A stretch of DNA of 64,000 nucleotides from CAYUVH01 sp964448135 (GTDB taxonomy: Bacteria > Verrucomicrobiota > Verrucomicrobiia > Limisphaerales > UBA8199): the NCBI GenBank assembly GCA_964448135.1, contig CAYUVH010000036.1, positions 1 to 64,000 of the forward strand. Reading direction: 5' to 3'. Shown one piece after another: positions 25,151 through 34,077 of this stretch. Numbering within the stretch: position 1 is the stretch's first letter; each line of letters begins with the position of its first letter. The notes beneath the pieces are model-generated. The model did no database searches. It worked only from the letters and a program-made list of their open reading frames with translations, and was not told the origin of the DNA. The position numbers and the translations under genes are program-made.

Positions 25151-26143
25151 CTACGCAATGCACGGCACTGCCAGCTCGGTCATGAGCCGCAGGCCGGGAC
25201 GGGCGGTGAGCAGCCGGGGAGCCGCGTTCACAACGGCAGCGACGGTCGCGTGATCGCCCGCCACACCGCCATCCACAATCACGCTCAACGGCGGCTGACC
25301 CTTGATCTGCACCGCGTCGTGCGGATTCTTCGCATCGAGATACATCTTGATGTCGAGCGTCAGCACCACTTTGCCCTTCACCGTCGCTTCGGCGTACTGA
25401 TGAATGCCGCAGGTCTGCCCCTTCTTCACTTCGAGGAATTTCGTGCGGATGTTGTTCTTCGCCACCACCGGATTTCCCACTTCGGTAACGGGACCGATCT
25501 TCCAGCCCAGCGCATGCGCGATGAGCGCCAGAGATTCCTTCAAGCCCGCATGACCCGCCCGGCCTTCCTGGAAGCGGCGGCGAAATTCAGCCGGCGCCCA
25601 GCCGCTGCCAATCTTGCGCTGGAGCGGCTCGCGGCGCGTCGAGGCGTTCACCACCCGCTGCACATGCACTTCCTCCACCGTCCGGCTCACCCCGGTCATA
25701 AACACCGGCAGCACATCCATCACAAATCCGGGATTCACGCCCGTGCCCACCACGCGGGAACCGCTCTTCCGGCAAATCGCGTCCAGCTTCGCCGCCAGCT
25801 TTGGTTGCAGCAGTTGCGGAAATAGCAGCTCTTCGCAGGAAGACGAAACACTGATGCCGAGTTTCGCCATCGGCTCAATCTGCGCGAACGCGGCGGGGAA
25901 TTTCGAAACCGCCGTGTGAAAAATCACGTCCGGCTTCGCCACCTTCACCAACTCTTTCAGCGACCCATAAACCCGGCTGCCCTTGAGCCGCTTCTCGCCG
26001 GTCAGCTCGCCGAGGTCCCGGCCGATTTTCGCCGGGTCAATGTCTATGCCGCCGATGACTTCCACCCAGGGTTTGATCGCCGCGAGCTTGAGGGTTTCGA
26101 TTCCGATGGGGCCGAGGCCAAATTGCGCAATTTTGATTTTCAT
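25151..26143 (-). CDS. Dihydrodipicolinate reductase-like / 2,4-diaminopentanoate dehydrogenase-like
   Basis: The 330-residue protein has an N-terminal Rossmann fold (MKIKIAQFGLGPIGIETLKL...GGIDIDP) and continues DVIFHTAVSKFPAAFAQIEP, then VGTGVNPGFVMDVLPVF. This matches the family named for 2,4-diaminopentanoate dehydrogenase of ornithine fermentation, related to DapB. The true substrate is probably different, because no ornithine-degradation genes are nearby. ATG 26143 is preferred over a longer frame to 26257 since the nucleotide-binding motif begins there. The gene is flanked by repeat-bearing intergenic DNA. Confidence 0.75.
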   Translation of the reverse strand: MKIKIAQFGLGPIGIETLKLAAIKPWVEVIGGIDIDPAKIGRDLGELTGEKRLKGSRVYGSLKELVKVAKPDVIFHTAVSKFPAAFAQIEPMAKLGISVSSSCEELLFPQLLQPKLAAKLDAICRKSGSRVVGTGVNPGFVMDVLPVFMTGVSRTVEEVHVQRVVNASTRREPLQRKIGSGWAPAEFRRRFQEGRAGHAGLKESLALIAHALGWKIGPVTEVGNPVVAKNNIRTKFLEVKKGQTCGIHQYAEATVKGKVVLTLDIKMYLDAKNPHDAVQIKGQPPLSVIVDGGVAGDHATVAAVVNAAPRLLTARPGLRLMTELAVPCIA

Positions 26144-26454
26144 TTCCAGAGGGCAGACGATGGGGAAATGTGAACAGGGATTCAAGCTGGAAGCAGCAGG
26201 GAGAGCAGACGTGAACCCCGGAGACACGGAGGCAGGGAGGAAAAAGCAAATTCGCAAGTGACTTAGGTTCAGAATGTTGCGCCACCAGCCCGGATCCGAG
26301 GTTTGGAGTTTGAAGTTTGAATTTTCCGTCCCCTCGGTGCCTCCGTGCCTCTGTGGTTTATGCCCTCAGCCCGGCATCGAATTCGCATTCGAGCGGCAGC
26401 GTCAAAGGATATAAGAGACGCGATTAGGGGACCTTTTCGGGAGAACAGGGTTAT

Positions 26455-26483
26455 TTGACTGGGGGCTCCGGCGCGATGATAGT
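26455..26483 (+). promoter_or_regulatory. Sigma70-like promoter
   Basis: TTGACT and GATAGT are separated by 17 bases, ending 30 bases before the start codon of the Gly/Tyr-rich secreted protein. A second TATAGT lies at 26491-26496. Predicted from hexamers only. Confidence 0.5.
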
Positions 26484-26512
26484 TCAATATATAGTTTAAA
26501 ACCCACAAGCTT

Positions 26513-27253
26513 ATGAAAAACTCATTCTTTCAAGCGCGGGCTGCCTTGGTGGCCGTCGCGCTGATCGCCCTGCCGACGGGAATTGTGGTCGCGGCGGATG
26601 ATAGCACAGTCGTGCCCACCGCTCCGACGCTTCAGGCCGAAGCCCAAGTGCAAATCTCGGCCGCACCCACGACCGCACCAGCGCCAGCTCCTGCGCCCGC
26701 AGTCGCTCCCGCTCCGGTCAAAGTGCCCTACGGCGTCGAGGAGGTGCTGAAACTGAACTCCGCCCAGGTCAACGAGAGCGTCATTGTCACCTACATTCAA
26801 AACAGCGGAAAGTTTTACACGCTGAAGTCGGACGACATCGTTTATCTGCGGAGCCAGGGCGTATCCGACAACGTTATCGCCGCGATGCTGACGTCGAAGG
26901 CGAATGTGATGGCCGCCAGCCAGGCAGCCCAGGCGCAGACACAGGTCGTAGCTGCGGCGCCGGCGCAGCAGACCACCGTGACCTACGTCCAGCAACCGGT
27001 ATACGAACAGCCCGCCCCCGCCGTGGTTGAGACCGCGCCCGCCTCGACGGTGTATGTGATTCCTTCCCCGGCGGCGCAGGCCGCCAACTACGGCCGGCCT
27101 TCGTCATATCCGTACGGGTATGGCTACGGTTATTACGGTTATGGCGGCTATTATGCGCCTTCGATCTCGCTCGGATTCCGGGTCGGCGGCTACGGCGGTT
27201 ATGGCTACTGGGGCAACCGCTGTTACACCGGCCGGACCTACTGCCGCCGCTAA
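26513..27253 (+). CDS. Secreted Ala/Pro- and Gly/Tyr-rich protein
   Basis: The 246-residue protein has a signal peptide (about residues 1-27, ending VVAA) and a Pro/Ala linker. A small folded region follows (VEEVLKLNSAQVNESVIVTY...LRSQGVSDNVIAAML), then a Gln/Ala segment and a Gly/Tyr-rich tail with repeated YGYGYGYYGYGGYY. The folded region resembles a short repeat found in many verrucomicrobial secreted proteins; its function is unknown. A sigma70-like promoter precedes it. The low-complexity tail may be a surface or matrix segment. Confidence 0.75.
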   Translation: MKNSFFQARAALVAVALIALPTGIVVAADDSTVVPTAPTLQAEAQVQISAAPTTAPAPAPAPAVAPAPVKVPYGVEEVLKLNSAQVNESVIVTYIQNSGKFYTLKSDDIVYLRSQGVSDNVIAAMLTSKANVMAASQAAQAQTQVVAAAPAQQTTVTYVQQPVYEQPAPAVVETAPASTVYVIPSPAAQAANYGRPSSYPYGYGYGYYGYGGYYAPSISLGFRVGGYGGYGYWGNRCYTGRTYCRR

Positions 27254-27256
27254 TTT

Positions 27257-27313
27257 GTGGCGGCAGACGTCCCGTCTGCCGTAGAGTCGGGCGTCCCGCC
27301 CGGCGGCCAAAAC
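27257..27313 (+). repeat. Double-hairpin GTCCC repeat, copy 1
   Basis: Two perfect GC-rich inverted repeats lie in tandem: GGCAGACG-TCC-CGTCTGCC and, after GTAGA, one built on CGGGCG-TCC-CGCCCG. The element begins 4 bases after the stop of the Gly/Tyr-rich protein. Copy 2 (42729-42787) has the same order, strand and distance from a stop codon. Confidence 0.8.
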
Positions 27314-27555
27314 CGTGGAACTCGCTGTGCCATCAACTGTTCCACGCTCCACCGGACTCGCTCATTGCCTCCGTATTTTGCCGGGGAACCCTTCAGAAAT
27401 AGAACGGAAGGCCCATTCGGAATTCCGCTCTTGCAGGGAGGACGGTTTCCGGTGAAGGTAATAGCCCAAACGGTCCGTGAGCGCGTCCCTGTGCGGGATC
27501 GCCGCTGTTACGCTAACGGAAGGCCGGGCGCTTCAGGCTGTTTGGGCGAGCGCAA
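27314..27555. other. Leader region upstream of adk
   Basis: No gene is seen in these 242 bases. The segment before adk is rich in short GC inverted repeats and could form a structured leader, but I could not match it to a known riboswitch. Confidence 0.35.
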
Positions 27556-28362
27556 ATGGCAGCCAAAAAGAAAGCTACGTCCTGGGTCGGTAGTGTACAC
27601 GCGAAGTGCGGCGTACGCACAAAATCCAGCCCCGCTCCCCGCCGGCTCGTCCTGCTCGGCGCGCCCGGTGTGGGTAAAGGCACCCAGGCCGAACTCTTTT
27701 CCAACAGTCTCGGCGCGTGCCATCTTTCCACCGGCGACATTTTCCGCGCGGCCAAATCCATTCCGCCCGCCCAGCGCACCCCCGCCATGAATACCGCGCT
27801 CGAACACATGCGCCAGGGCATGCTCGTGCCCGACGACACGGTGATCAAGGTGGTGGGCGAACAGATTTGCTGCCTGCATTGCGATGGGGGATTTTTGCTG
27901 GATGGTTTTCCGCGCACCGTGAAACAGGCGAAGGCCCTGGATAAACTGCTGGCCAAGGAAAAACTGAAACTGGATGCGGTTTTGAATTACGACCTCCCCC
28001 TGCCCCAGGTCATTCAGCGGCTGGGTGGACGGCTGATTTGCCCGGATTGCCGCGCGGTATTCCATGACTCCGCGCGCAAGCCCAAGGTGGACACCAAGTG
28101 CGACCATTGCGGCGCGTTGTTATACCGGCGGGACGACGACCAACCCGCTTCGATCCGCGTGCGGATGGAAACCTACAAGAAGAGCACGGCGCCACTGGCC
28201 GGATATTATCAAAAACGGGGATTGCTGGTGACGATTGCCGCGGACGGAAAGCCGGAGGAAATTTTCCAGCGCAGCGTGGCCGCCCTCGCTGCCCGCAACG
28301 GCGGACCGCATCACAAACCGAAGTCGTCTGCGCAGAAAACCCGGCGCCCGGCGAAAAAGTAA
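27556..28362 (+). CDS. adk: Adenylate kinase
   Basis: The 268-residue enzyme converts ATP and AMP to two ADP in the cytoplasm. The P-loop is LLGAPGVGKGTQ (about residues 33-44), followed by HLSTGDIFRAA and LLDGFPRT in the AMP-binding region. The LID carries CPDC...CDHC, a zinc site as in long-type bacterial enzymes. Length exceeds the usual 215 because of an about 25-residue N-terminal extension and a basic C-terminal tail (KPKSSAQKTRRPAKK). The start is ATG 27556. It lies 30 bases before the ACT-domain gene and probably shares its transcript. Confidence 0.9.
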   Translation: MAAKKKATSWVGSVHAKCGVRTKSSPAPRRLVLLGAPGVGKGTQAELFSNSLGACHLSTGDIFRAAKSIPPAQRTPAMNTALEHMRQGMLVPDDTVIKVVGEQICCLHCDGGFLLDGFPRTVKQAKALDKLLAKEKLKLDAVLNYDLPLPQVIQRLGGRLICPDCRAVFHDSARKPKVDTKCDHCGALLYRRDDDQPASIRVRMETYKKSTAPLAGYYQKRGLLVTIAADGKPEEIFQRSVAALAARNGGPHHKPKSSAQKTRRPAKK

Positions 28363-28392
28363 TTCGCCACTCGCGGCACTTTAGACTTTGCC

Positions 28393-28932
28393 ATGAACCG
28401 CCTGCTTGTCATGACCATCATCGGCCAGGACCGGCCCGGGCTGGTGGAATCCGTAGCGGCACTCGTCGCCAAACACGACGGTAACTGGCTCGAAAGCCGC
28501 ATGTCGCGCCTGGGCGGACATTTCGCGGGCATCCTCCGCGTCGAAGCGCCCGCGCCCAGCGCGGATCCGCTGATCCACGCATTGCAAGGCCTGTCCGGGC
28601 AGGGACTGACCATCGTCATTCACGCCGACAAGCCCGCACCTGAAGGCGCTCCCGCTCGCCTGAGCCGGTTGGAAATCGTCGGCCACGATCGTCCCGGCAT
28701 CGTCAGCCAGATTTCGCACGTCCTCGCCGAACACGGCGTAAACGTGGAAGAGCTGGAAACCGAACGCACCAGCGCCGCGATGTCCGGCGAATTACTCTTC
28801 CGCGCCCGCGCCAAACTCAGCCTCCCCGCCTCCTGCGATAGCTCACGCGTGCAAAAAGAACTGGAGCGCCTCGCCGAGGATTTGATCGTGGATATTTCCC
28901 TCGCCGAGCTCACCGAAGCGGAGACGAAGTAG
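28393..28932 (+). CDS. Tandem ACT-domain protein (GcvR-like)
   Basis: The 179-residue protein consists of two ACT domains: residues 1-85 (MTIIGQDRPGLVESVAALVA) and 92-175 (LEIVGHDRPGIVSQISHVLA). GcvR, the glycine-cleavage repressor partner in Enterobacteria, has this layout, as do many amino-acid-sensing regulators. A ligand-binding regulatory role is likely; the GcvR assignment is by architecture only, as no gcv genes are nearby. It is probably co-transcribed with adk. Confidence 0.75.
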   Translation: MNRLLVMTIIGQDRPGLVESVAALVAKHDGNWLESRMSRLGGHFAGILRVEAPAPSADPLIHALQGLSGQGLTIVIHADKPAPEGAPARLSRLEIVGHDRPGIVSQISHVLAEHGVNVEELETERTSAAMSGELLFRARAKLSLPASCDSSRVQKELERLAEDLIVDISLAELTEAETK

Positions 28933-28941
28933 TTTTCCTCC

Positions 28942-28969
28942 TCCGTAGCCGCCGAGGTGACGAGGCTTC
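28942..28969 (+). repeat. Stop-proximal GCCGAGG repeat, copy 1
   Basis: A variant of the GCAGCCGAGGTAACGAGG repeat (here with GCCGCC and TGA) begins 10 bases after the stop of the ACT-domain gene, on the same strand. Five other copies in the window share this placement. Confidence 0.75.
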
Positions 28970-29074
28970 ATCTATTCGGACGCGGGGAGACTATCGGAGA
29001 AGCATGGCTTCAATACGTCGGCGCCAAGCCACCGCTAAAGCTTTCGTAACGTGCAACGGGCCTGCTCTTCCGGC

Positions 29075-29476
29075 TCACGTCTTCAACGTCAGCACCAGGT
29101 TCAACGACGCTTCCGAGACAAACTCCCCGTGTGAAACGCGATCGAAATGCTCGTGACAAGGTACTTGGGAGACAGGCGCAGCGTCACACGGGAGGTTCTC
29201 AGCGAGAAGACGCAAGAAAGCGGGCTTGCCGGAAATGAATAATGTTCCGCCGGTCACGGAAATGAGAATCGGATCTTCGGTTCTGCAAAAGCGAAGCTGG
29301 CCCAGCGCCCGTTGGTACGGCGAAGAGTCCATTGCTGCTTCGGCGGGAAGATCAATGTTGCCCTCCAGACGGTCACAGAAACCCAGAATCGCCAGCCGCA
29401 GTTCGGAAAAGTCCTCGCTCGAACCTTCTATGTCGAGCTCCTCATACGGCTTGGCGGAATGGCGGATTCGGATCAT
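29075..29476 (-). CDS. Small hypothetical protein, Imm32-like
   Basis: The 133-residue protein has LISVTGGTLFISGKPAFLRL...HGEFVSEASLNLVLTL, a layout resembling immunity protein family Imm32, which pairs with polymorphic toxins. No toxin gene is adjacent, so an immunity role is not supported by context; many orphan members exist. It has no signal peptide. The family call is by impression. Confidence 0.55.
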   Translation of the reverse strand: MIRIRHSAKPYEELDIEGSSEDFSELRLAILGFCDRLEGNIDLPAEAAMDSSPYQRALGQLRFCRTEDPILISVTGGTLFISGKPAFLRLLAENLPCDAAPVSQVPCHEHFDRVSHGEFVSEASLNLVLTLKT

Positions 29477-29513
29477 GCACTTTGAGACCAGCCCCGTGAG
29501 CGACAGGCGGTCC

Positions 29514-31424
29514 TTACTCCTGAATCAACTTCTGATAAACGCGGTCGCCGAAGTATTCGTAGCCTTTGTTCTCGTTCGCCGTGCCGGCGACGATCACGTG
29601 AATAAAACCATTCCGCTCGACCTGCACAGTGTGAAAAATCTTCTTCTCCGGATTCTGCATCAGCAGCAACTGCAGGCGTCCATCGATAGCGGAGTAGCTT
29701 TCGAGGTTCCCGTTGGTTTTGCTGGTGAAAGAGAAGTCATTACCGAAGTCGCGCAGCATGGCGTGGCTCTTGCCCCAGGTGCCGCCGGCGGCGCTGACAA
29801 ACGTCTTGCCCTCATACAAGGCGATATCGTCGTGATAGGCGAGCACGCACAGCGTGTGGCCGTGTCCGGCGCGCAACCATTCGGCCAGCTTGCGCTCGTG
29901 ACCGAGCGCGGGATCATAGGCGTAATTGCTGTCCAGGAACGCGATGCGCACGACGTCGTCAGGGATGTGTTCGACCGCATTCAGGTAGCCGAAAATAAAA
30001 CTCCCCCCGCCGCTGTGTCCGCTGATGACCGTCTCCATGCCCGGACTCGCAAAAATCTTCTGAATGCCAGCGATGATCTCGGGGATTTGTTTATCACCGT
30101 GCTCTTTGCGCCAGGCGGGCCAGCTCTTTTTGCCAGCTTCGAGATACGCGACCACGATCACGCGGTTCGTGAGCATCGCGCGCAAGAAACGCGTCTGCGC
30201 CGCGATGTGCTGAATATCGAAATGCCAGTCATCCCCGGGCTTCATAATCTTGCCCACGGTCTGCGCGGTCGAATTGCCGTTGGGCAGCGTGTAGAAAATC
30301 AGCAGGACAGGTTTGCCCGGCGTAAAATCCGCCGCCGGCGGGGCGTTCAGATGCACCTTGACCTCCGGCTCGATGAGATACGAAGCCGTGCGCTCGCCGT
30401 TGGAGGAATTTGTCTGGAAGCTGGAGAAGCCCACGGGAAGCTTCGGTTCCGGCGCTTTTGAAGGTGCGGGCAGACGCGTGACCGCCACAGGATTGGGAGC
30501 TGGTAAATCGGCCTTTAGCGGCGCGGGAGCATTCGGGCCGGCCACGGGAACGCCGGTTGCGCCGGTCACAGGAACAATTGCGTTGGTCGGGTATACCGGC
30601 GTGGGAAACGCGCCTTCATTGCTGAGCAGCGCGGCTTGTTCCGGATTGGCGAGCAGGTCGGCGACGCGCGTCTTTACTCCGTTCACGACCATTCCCTGGG
30701 CAACCAGCCGGGTGCACTGGCTGTAATCCACCCACGCCGCAGCGTGCGTGAGATAGAGCGGCTGAATCGGAACGCCGTTCGTCTTGTGCCAGCCATAGAT
30801 CGCGACCTTCCCACGCAGAGCCGCGAGTCTCGGGGTAATGACCACATCCTTTTGGTGCCCCGCCACCAGCGCGCCCAGCGGATGCGCCGGCAATTGCTCC
30901 GCGCGTTGCGCTAGCACGATGGCGTTGTGATTGCTGAACACCGGCACGGTAACCATCGCCGCGCCCGGCGTCATCGGCATGGGTGTCAGCTTCACAGCAG
31001 CGTTCGCGTAAATGGCATCCACCATCTTCGTCGTCGGCAATGAGCAATCCAGATGGTTGGCAAGCCGCTGGCCGAGATTGGGCGAAATGGGTTCAAGGAA
31101 ATAGTCAGCGTCCGACCCGATGGCGAGGTAATCCGGCGTGACGTAGAAAGTGGCCGTATTGGTTCGGCGGTCCACGACATTGCTGACGACGACCGGGCAA
31201 AGCTTGCGGAGAAAATCCGGCACATTGCCCGCCATCACCTGGGCGTAGATTTCCTGCTCTCGCGCCGCCAGATCGAGCGGAGTGACGGCCCGGACAAACT
31301 CACTGCCCGTGGGCGCGTTCGCCGGGCGCGGAGGAAGCGAGAGCGTCTGCGCGTGGACCGGATCGATAACCAGGCAGAACAGTGCCGCGATCCCCAGCCT
31401 GCGTATCCAGCCACCCGCTTGCAT
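29514..31424 (-). CDS. Large secreted alpha/beta hydrolase-like protein
   Basis: The 636-residue protein has a signal peptide (MQAGGWIRRLGIAALFCLVI, cleaved near VHAQ), an N-terminal domain of unknown type (residues 30-300), a Pro/Ala linker (about 300-360), and a C-terminal alpha/beta-hydrolase region. That region has the nucleophile elbow SGHSGGGS, the possible acid in LAYHDD and a late histidine in NGFIHVIVAG. It starts one base after the metG stop, so the two are probably co-transcribed. Substrate unknown; this is consistent with peptidase- or esterase-type activity outside the cell. Confidence 0.7.
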   Translation of the reverse strand: MQAGGWIRRLGIAALFCLVIDPVHAQTLSLPPRPANAPTGSEFVRAVTPLDLAAREQEIYAQVMAGNVPDFLRKLCPVVVSNVVDRRTNTATFYVTPDYLAIGSDADYFLEPISPNLGQRLANHLDCSLPTTKMVDAIYANAAVKLTPMPMTPGAAMVTVPVFSNHNAIVLAQRAEQLPAHPLGALVAGHQKDVVITPRLAALRGKVAIYGWHKTNGVPIQPLYLTHAAAWVDYSQCTRLVAQGMVVNGVKTRVADLLANPEQAALLSNEGAFPTPVYPTNAIVPVTGATGVPVAGPNAPAPLKADLPAPNPVAVTRLPAPSKAPEPKLPVGFSSFQTNSSNGERTASYLIEPEVKVHLNAPPAADFTPGKPVLLIFYTLPNGNSTAQTVGKIMKPGDDWHFDIQHIAAQTRFLRAMLTNRVIVVAYLEAGKKSWPAWRKEHGDKQIPEIIAGIQKIFASPGMETVISGHSGGGSFIFGYLNAVEHIPDDVVRIAFLDSNYAYDPALGHERKLAEWLRAGHGHTLCVLAYHDDIALYEGKTFVSAAGGTWGKSHAMLRDFGNDFSFTSKTNGNLESYSAIDGRLQLLLMQNPEKKIFHTVQVERNGFIHVIVAGTANENKGYEYFGDRVYQKLIQE

Positions 31425-31425
31425 G

Positions 31426-32991
31426 CTATTTCGATTCCGGTTGAGGATTATCTTTCCGCGGAAACAAGGGCGCCGGCTCCCCAATCTGGTGCCCCGCGCC
31501 CAACTGACCCCACGCCGCTTCCGAAAACTTGTTCGGTTCCCCACTCAAACCCACTTGCGCATAAATCCGCGCCGTTGTCCCCGGCACAAACGGCCAGAGC
31601 AGCACCGCCAGAATCCGGCTGATCTCCACCAGGTTGTACAGCACTTCATCCAGCCGCCCCGCCTGCGCCGGGTCCTTCGCCAGCTTGAACGGCGCGGTTT
31701 GCTCCACGTATTGATTCGCGCGGGTCACCAGCGACCAAATCGCCAACAGCGCGCCCTGCAACTTATTCTGCTCGAGCAACGAACGCGTTTCCGCAATGGC
31801 TTTCTCCGCCTCCGCGCGCAATTCGTCGGAAACCTTCGGAACCACGCCGTTGCGATAGCGCTTCAGCATCGAAAGCGAACGATTCACGAGATTGCCCAAG
31901 CCATTCGCCAGTTCGGCCGAGTAACGCGAACGAAAACCGGCGTCGGTCCAATTACCGTCCGGACCAATATCCAACTCGCGCAGCACGTAGAAACGAAACG
32001 CGTCCACGCCCCATTCATCCACGACGGCGACCGGGTCCACCACGTTGCCGGTGCTCTTGCTCATTCTCGTGCCGTCTTTCTGCCACCAACCGTGGGCCAG
32101 AATTTGTTTCGGCAACGCCGCGCCCATAGCCTTAAGCATGATGGGCCAATACACGGCGTGGAATTTCAGGATGTCCTTGCCGATAAGATGCACGTCGGCG
32201 GGCCAAAGCTCCGGGCCGCCTGCCGTTCCCGGACGGATCGTAGCCGGCACCCCGGGATCACCCAGGGCGGCAGGGATGCTGATGTAATTCACCAGCGCAT
32301 CAAACCAGACGTAGGTGACGTAGGCCGGATCGAAAGGAATCGGAATGCCCCAGTTCATGCGGGACGCCGGACGCGTGATGCACAAGTCCTCGAGCACATT
32401 GTTGCGCAGGAAGCCCAGCACTTCATTTCGGCGATAATCCGGCTGGATGAAATCAGGATTCGCCTCGATATGGTCGATCAGCCATTGCTGATGGTCCTTG
32501 AGCCGGAAATAATAATTCTCCTCCTTCAACCGGACCACCTCGCCCCAGGATTCAGCAAACGTGCCGTCGGGCAGCTTATCCTTCTCCGTCAGGAAGGTCT
32601 CCTCACGCGCTGAGTAATACCCCTCGTAGGCGGACTTGTAAAAATGTCCGGCATCATTCAACCGCGAAAGAATGGTCTGCACCGCCTGCTGATGCCGCGG
32701 CTGCGTCGTGCGCACGAAATCATCGTTCACCAAATTCAGTTTCGTCGCCAGCCCCTGCCAGATCACTGCCAACTCATCACAGTAAACTTGGGGGGTTTTG
32801 CCCTCCTTCGCGGCGGCCTGCTCCACCTTCTGCCCGTGCTCATCCAAACCGGTCAGGAAAAACGTCTCGTGTCCCAGGCTCCGGCGGGCGCGGCAAATCG
32901 CGTCGGCGACCACTTTTTCGTAAGCGTGGCCCAAATGCGGGTGGCCGTTGACGTAATCAATGGCCGTTGTGATGTAAAAACGTTTGCCCAT
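31426..32991 (-). CDS. metG: Methionyl-tRNA synthetase
   Basis: The 521-residue class I enzyme charges tRNA-Met. The HIGH motif is HPHLGH (residues 17-22), the KMSKS motif GTRMSKSTGN (about 310), and the anticodon-binding helical domain has NLVNRSL. The connective-peptide region (EGYYSAREETFLTEKDKLP) lacks the Cys pairs of zinc-binding MetRS, so this is the zinc-free type, with no C-terminal dimerisation domain. It is likely translated with the downstream secreted hydrolase. Confidence 0.92.
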   Translation of the reverse strand: MGKRFYITTAIDYVNGHPHLGHAYEKVVADAICRARRSLGHETFFLTGLDEHGQKVEQAAAKEGKTPQVYCDELAVIWQGLATKLNLVNDDFVRTTQPRHQQAVQTILSRLNDAGHFYKSAYEGYYSAREETFLTEKDKLPDGTFAESWGEVVRLKEENYYFRLKDHQQWLIDHIEANPDFIQPDYRRNEVLGFLRNNVLEDLCITRPASRMNWGIPIPFDPAYVTYVWFDALVNYISIPAALGDPGVPATIRPGTAGGPELWPADVHLIGKDILKFHAVYWPIMLKAMGAALPKQILAHGWWQKDGTRMSKSTGNVVDPVAVVDEWGVDAFRFYVLRELDIGPDGNWTDAGFRSRYSAELANGLGNLVNRSLSMLKRYRNGVVPKVSDELRAEAEKAIAETRSLLEQNKLQGALLAIWSLVTRANQYVEQTAPFKLAKDPAQAGRLDEVLYNLVEISRILAVLLWPFVPGTTARIYAQVGLSGEPNKFSEAAWGQLGAGHQIGEPAPLFPRKDNPQPESK

Positions 32992-33154
32992 CTCCCCTAA
33001 ACAGTGGCCAACCCCCGCCCGGAAGGCAATCGCAGAACCCCCGCCACCTCAACGAGAACCGAATCTCCACTCGTTCTCCGTAGATTTACTGATGCGTTTA
33101 ACCCCCTTGTAACCAAAAAATGCTTGCAGGAGGCTTTGCGGTTGGCGATATTTC

Positions 33155-33967
33155 ATGGCAGAAGCACAGACCAGAGACCAAGCACGCATGATTCTGCGAC
33201 AGGCATCCGGGCGTCGGGGCTTTACGCTCCTGGAATTGTTGGCTGTGGTGGTTACAATTGCCACCTTGGCGGCTCTTCTTTTGCCCGTGTTGACCAAGGC
33301 CAAAAACAAGGCCCAGCGGACCAGCTGTCTCTCCAACCTACGCCAGCTCGGCCTTGCCTGGATTCTTTACCACCAGGACAATCGAGATTACCTGGTCGAA
33401 TCGTACCCCCTCAACAACGCCAATGCCTGGGTTCAGGGCGACATGCGGAACCCCGCCGAGGCCGGTAACTCCGATCTGCTCCGCCAGGGCAAACTTTATC
33501 CGTACGAGCGCAACGTCGGCATTTACCATTGCCCCACCGATCGTGGAACCACCGTGGCCGGCACCACCTTGCAAACCGTGCGCAGCTACTCCATGAACTG
33601 CTTCATGGGCGGCCGCGCGCCGAATGTCGGCGTGATTCCGGACACCGCCAATGATTATGTTCCGTTCTTCGCGAAAGAATCGGACATTCGCAATCCAGCG
33701 GGCACGTGGGTGTTGCTGGACGAGGATGAGCGCAGCATTAATGATGGATTCTTCCTCACCGATCCCACCGCCCAGACCTGGCTCGATTTCCCCGCCGCTT
33801 CCGTTCACCGCCACAACTTCAGCTTCGCCCTTAACTTCGCCGACGGTCACTCCGAAATCTGGCACCAGAACGATCCGCAGACGGAACGCGTGATGGTCAA
33901 TCGCACCGACCAGAGCGGTAACGCCGATTTGGTTCGTCTGGCCCGCGCCTCCACGGCGCACAAGTAA
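33155..33967 (+). CDS. Prepilin-like secreted protein
   Basis: The 270-residue protein carries a prepilin-type signal: GFTLLELLAVVVTIATLAAL with the conserved Glu at +5 after cleavage, then SNLRQLGLAWILYHQDNRDY and an exported domain with a YHCPTDRG motif. It is a member of the same large family as the protein at 22646-23497. An AGGAGG at 33127 is too far from the ATG to act as its ribosome-binding site. Role unknown; probably surface exposed. Confidence 0.85.
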   Translation: MAEAQTRDQARMILRQASGRRGFTLLELLAVVVTIATLAALLLPVLTKAKNKAQRTSCLSNLRQLGLAWILYHQDNRDYLVESYPLNNANAWVQGDMRNPAEAGNSDLLRQGKLYPYERNVGIYHCPTDRGTTVAGTTLQTVRSYSMNCFMGGRAPNVGVIPDTANDYVPFFAKESDIRNPAGTWVLLDEDERSINDGFFLTDPTAQTWLDFPAASVHRHNFSFALNFADGHSEIWHQNDPQTERVMVNRTDQSGNADLVRLARASTAHK

Positions 33968-34077
33968 TTCCCTCCCGTCCCCGAGCTTGAGCCCTGCGTA
34001 GTTGAAGTGTCTCCTTTGACCACGCGGAAAAAATCTTCTTCGGAGAGCGGCTGTCCCCAGCCTCGCCCCTCAGCCAC

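Noticed and set aside
27314..27555. A riboswitch before adk
   Set aside because: Some short stems are present, but no conserved box of a known riboswitch class could be recognised.
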